Assembly (NCBI GenBank): GCA_902493985.1
Contig: CABURR010000035.1
Coordinates: 1-23,149, forward strand
Source of the DNA: an uncultured Collinsella sp.
GTDB lineage: Bacteria > Actinomycetota > Coriobacteriia > Coriobacteriales > Coriobacteriaceae
Length of the DNA: 23,149 nt
Reading direction: 5' to 3'
Each line of letters begins with the position of its first letter. Position 1 is the stretch's first letter. This document shows positions 21,113 through 23,149 of this stretch, in pieces. The notes below the pieces were generated by a model. The model saw only the letters and a program-made list of their open reading frames with translations. It was not told where the DNA came from and searched no databases. Position numbers and translations under genes: made by a program.

Positions 21113-21166
21113 TTGACCGAAAACCCGCCGCCGCTACTCATCAATTGAGCTATAACGTTAAACAAT
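21113..21166 (+). promoter_or_regulatory. Probable promoter region of the NuoL/EchA-like gene
   Basis: A TATAAC -10 candidate (21151-21156) is flanked by two CAATTG palindromes, at 21142-21147 (within TCAATTGA) and 21163-21168. TTGACC at 21113-21118 is too distant to serve as its -35. The flanking CAATTG pairs are possible operator half-sites. The 170 bases before this, after the HTH terminator, show only a minor GCGCGC inverted pair. Confidence 0.35.
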
Positions 21167-21196
21167 TGCAGCGTTTTTGCATGGGGGAGTGATGGT

Positions 21197-23149
21197 ATGA
21201 CGCTACTGTATTTCCTTACCCTGTTTCCGCTGGTACCGGCGCTGGGCATGCTGCTCGCGCGCGGTGACCGCGCCCGCGATGCGGTGGGACTCATAGGCTC
21301 CGGCATTATCATGGCGGTGACAGTTGTAGTCGCCGTCATGTTTTTTTGCACGGGTCCGCAGAGCTTTGAGATTGCCCCCGGTACCTCGCATGCGCTCTCG
21401 ATCATCAGCTCCGTCATCGACGTAATTCTGTGCGCCGTCATCCTGTACAACGCGCACAAATATAAGAGCGTGCTTACCACGGTGCTCGGCATAGTCCAGC
21501 TGGTGGGCTCGCTCGTCTTTGCGGCCATGACGCTGCCTGCGGCCGAAGCCGTCACGGCGACGCCGCTCTACCTAGACTACATGAGCGTGATCATGGTCCT
21601 CGCCGTCGGCATCGTCGGCAGCCTTATCTGTATCTACGCTTTGGGCTACATGAAGGACTTCCAGGCCCATGATGAGCACGAGGCCGCGCTGCGCGGGCAG
21701 ACCGCGCCCGACCGTCGTCCGCAGTTCCTGGCGCTTATGTTCCTGTTCCTCTCGGCCATGTTCGTCATCGTGACGAGCGACAACCTTGAGTGGCTGTTCT
21801 GCGGCTGGGAAATCACCACCGTGTGCTCGTTCCTTATGATTGGCTATACGCGCACGCCCGAGGCCATCAAGAACGCCTTTAACCAGATCATCCTCAACAT
21901 GCTGGGCGGCATCGCGTTTTTGGCCGGACTCATGTACCTGCACGTTAACGGCATGCCGCTGACCATCTCGGGCATGATTGAGCTTTCCGGCGCCGGAACC
22001 GCGCAGTCCGCGCTGCTGGTGATGCCGGTCATCCTGTTGTCGCTCGCCGCGCTCACCAAGGCCGCACAGATGCCGTTCCACACTTGGCTGTTGGGTGCCA
22101 TGGTTGCCCCCACGCCCACGAGCGCCCTGCTGCACTCGTCCACCATGGTCAAGGCCGGCGTGTTCCTGATGGTCAAGCTGAGCCCGCTCTATGCCATCTA
22201 TCCCGTGACCGGCTTTATGGTCACGAGCGTGGGCGCCATCACGTTTTTGCTCGCTGCCCTTATGGCCATCTCGCAGAGCAATGCCAAGCGCGTGCTCGCG
22301 TACTCCACCATTTCCAACTTGGGCCTCATCAGTGCTTGCTTGGGTGTCGGCGCGCCCGAGGCCGTATGGGCGGCCATCTTCCTGATCCTGTTCCACACGG
22401 TGGCAAAGTCGCTGCTGTTCCTGTGCGTGGGCACGGCCGAGCATCATATCGGCAGCCGCAATATCGAGGACATGGACGGTATGTTCAGCCGCATGCCGCA
22501 CCTGACGCGCCTGATGATGCTGGGCATCATGGGCATGTTTGTGGCGCCGTTTGGCATGCTCGTGTCCAAGTGGGGCGCTCTGGTGGCGTTCGCGCAGACC
22601 GGCAACGTGCTCATGATCATGGTGCTTGCCTTTGGCTCGGCCGCGACGTTTTTCTTCTGGGGCAAGTGGCTTGCCAAGCTTTCGGGCGTCGACCCCACGG
22701 CTCAAAACGTTGAGGTCAATGTCCATAAGACCGAATGGATGGCCCTCAACACCATCGCCGCGCTGCTGATTCTGTGCTGCGTGGCGTTCCCGGTTATCTC
22801 GAGCGGTCTGGTGTCGCCTTACTTGGCCATGGTGTTTGGCCGCGTGCCGTACGTTATTGGCAAGGACGCCATGTACCTGATGGTGGTTATCGTGGCGTTT
22901 ATCGCCGTGGTGCTGCTGACGTCGTTCCGCGTGAGCAACAAACCGCATGTAAACGTATATCTTTCGGGTGTGGGAACCGACAATTACCGCCATTTCCGTG
23001 GCTCGATGGGACACGAGGTGAAGGCCGAAAAGCGCAATTGGTACTCGGAGGACGCCCTTGGCGAGAAGCGTATTGGCCCCGCGGGTAGCGTCGTGTGCTG
23101 CAGCATTATCTTGTTTGCGCTGCTGTGTTGCGCGTGGATTGGGCCCGAG
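21197..23149 (+). CDS. Proton-pumping membrane subunit, NuoL/EchA (Complex I / energy-converting hydrogenase) family, 3' end outside window
   Basis: The frame is open for 651 codons to the window edge. It is a many-helix membrane protein of the antiporter-like family. The helix-5 glutamate (NLEWLFCGWEITTVCSFLMI) and the core KAAQMPFHTWLLGAMVAPTP followed by SALLHSSTMVKAGVFLMVKL are the proton-channel signatures of NuoL, NuoM, MrpA and EchA. Later helices include SNAKRVLAYSTISNLGL and LFHTVAKSLLFLCVG. The C-terminal part, with YLSGVGTDNYRHFRGSMG and RNWYSEDALGEKRIGP before another membrane helix, resembles EchA-like subunits of group 4 hydrogenases more than respiratory NuoL. It would carry protons or sodium across the membrane, driven by ferredoxin oxidation. 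GGGGGAG at 21183-21189 supports ATG 21197. A hydrogenase, formate hydrogenlyase or complex-I-like role depends on genes beyond the edge. Confidence 0.85.
   Translation, partial: MTLLYFLTLFPLVPALGMLLARGDRARDAVGLIGSGIIMAVTVVVAVMFFCTGPQSFEIAPGTSHALSIISSVIDVILCAVILYNAHKYKSVLTTVLGIVQLVGSLVFAAMTLPAAEAVTATPLYLDYMSVIMVLAVGIVGSLICIYALGYMKDFQAHDEHEAALRGQTAPDRRPQFLALMFLFLSAMFVIVTSDNLEWLFCGWEITTVCSFLMIGYTRTPEAIKNAFNQIILNMLGGIAFLAGLMYLHVNGMPLTISGMIELSGAGTAQSALLVMPVILLSLAALTKAAQMPFHTWLLGAMVAPTPTSALLHSSTMVKAGVFLMVKLSPLYAIYPVTGFMVTSVGAITFLLAALMAISQSNAKRVLAYSTISNLGLISACLGVGAPEAVWAAIFLILFHTVAKSLLFLCVGTAEHHIGSRNIEDMDGMFSRMPHLTRLMMLGIMGMFVAPFGMLVSKWGALVAFAQTGNVLMIMVLAFGSAATFFFWGKWLAKLSGVDPTAQNVEVNVHKTEWMALNTIAALLILCCVAFPVISSGLVSPYLAMVFGRVPYVIGKDAMYLMVVIVAFIAVVLLTSFRVSNKPHVNVYLSGVGTDNYRHFRGSMGHEVKAEKRNWYSEDALGEKRIGPAGSVVCCSIILFALLCCAWIGPE

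Noticed and set aside
21141..21148. FNR/Crp-type operator (TCAATTGA) before the NuoL/EchA-like gene
   Set aside because: It does not have the spacing of an FNR box (TTGAT-N4-ATCAA) and is short enough to occur by chance.
21572..23014. A 480-codon minus-strand frame opposite the NuoL/EchA-like gene
   Set aside because: The His/Arg/Glu-rich translation is the reverse image of a membrane protein's codons. The plus strand has conserved proton-channel residues.

Overview
The window is GC-rich, densely coded bacterial chromosome. The proteins and overall layout look like an anaerobic actinobacterium of the class Coriobacteriia, and the many short palindromic intergenic repeats remind me of Collinsella. 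That assignment is from memory of the group, not from a search.

Layout. The left edge carries the last 50 codons of an amino-acid-type ABC permease, then a cytidylate-kinase-like protein (+). A minus-strand block follows: an electron-bifurcating NfnAB-type pair (the larger subunit is often annotated as glutamate synthase small chain), then the conserved glmU-prs-pth series. A plus-strand ECF vitamin-transporter operon comes next (T subunit, a fused double ATPase, S subunit; the order and S protein resemble the predicted cobalamin system CbrV-CbrU-CbrT). After it are exonuclease III (-), then a sirtuin, a fused FolP-FolK folate enzyme and a degenerate biotin-ligase-like protein (+). A 1.4-kb AT-richer cassette with an AAA ATPase/DUF4143 gene follows, then coaX (-), initiator tRNA-Met, a large flavin/Fe-S ene-reductase-type oxidoreductase, an orphan two-HTH protein, and at the right edge a truncated NuoL/EchA-like proton-pumping subunit.

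How the genes fit together. NfnAB, the ene-reductase-type flavoprotein and the Ech/Nuo-like subunit suggest ferredoxin- and NAD(P)H-based anaerobic redox metabolism. GlmU, Prs, Pth, CoaX and FolP-FolK are housekeeping enzymes for cell wall, nucleotide, translation and cofactor supply.

The unusual part is the non-coding architecture. At least seven distinct palindromic structures occur in 23 kb: two hairpins of more than 100 nt directly after stop codons, GGGACAGG-loop REP-like elements including an inverted doublet, a 191-bp inverted-repeat element apparently inserted in frame within the linker of the fused ATPase, a 15-bp perfect stem-loop, three copies of a 42-43 bp palindrome bracketing the DUF4143 ATPase gene, and a tandem array of three 80-bp-period palindromes after the initiator tRNA. 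The ATPase cassette with its palindromes and the in-frame palindromic insertion are the best candidates for something not yet described.
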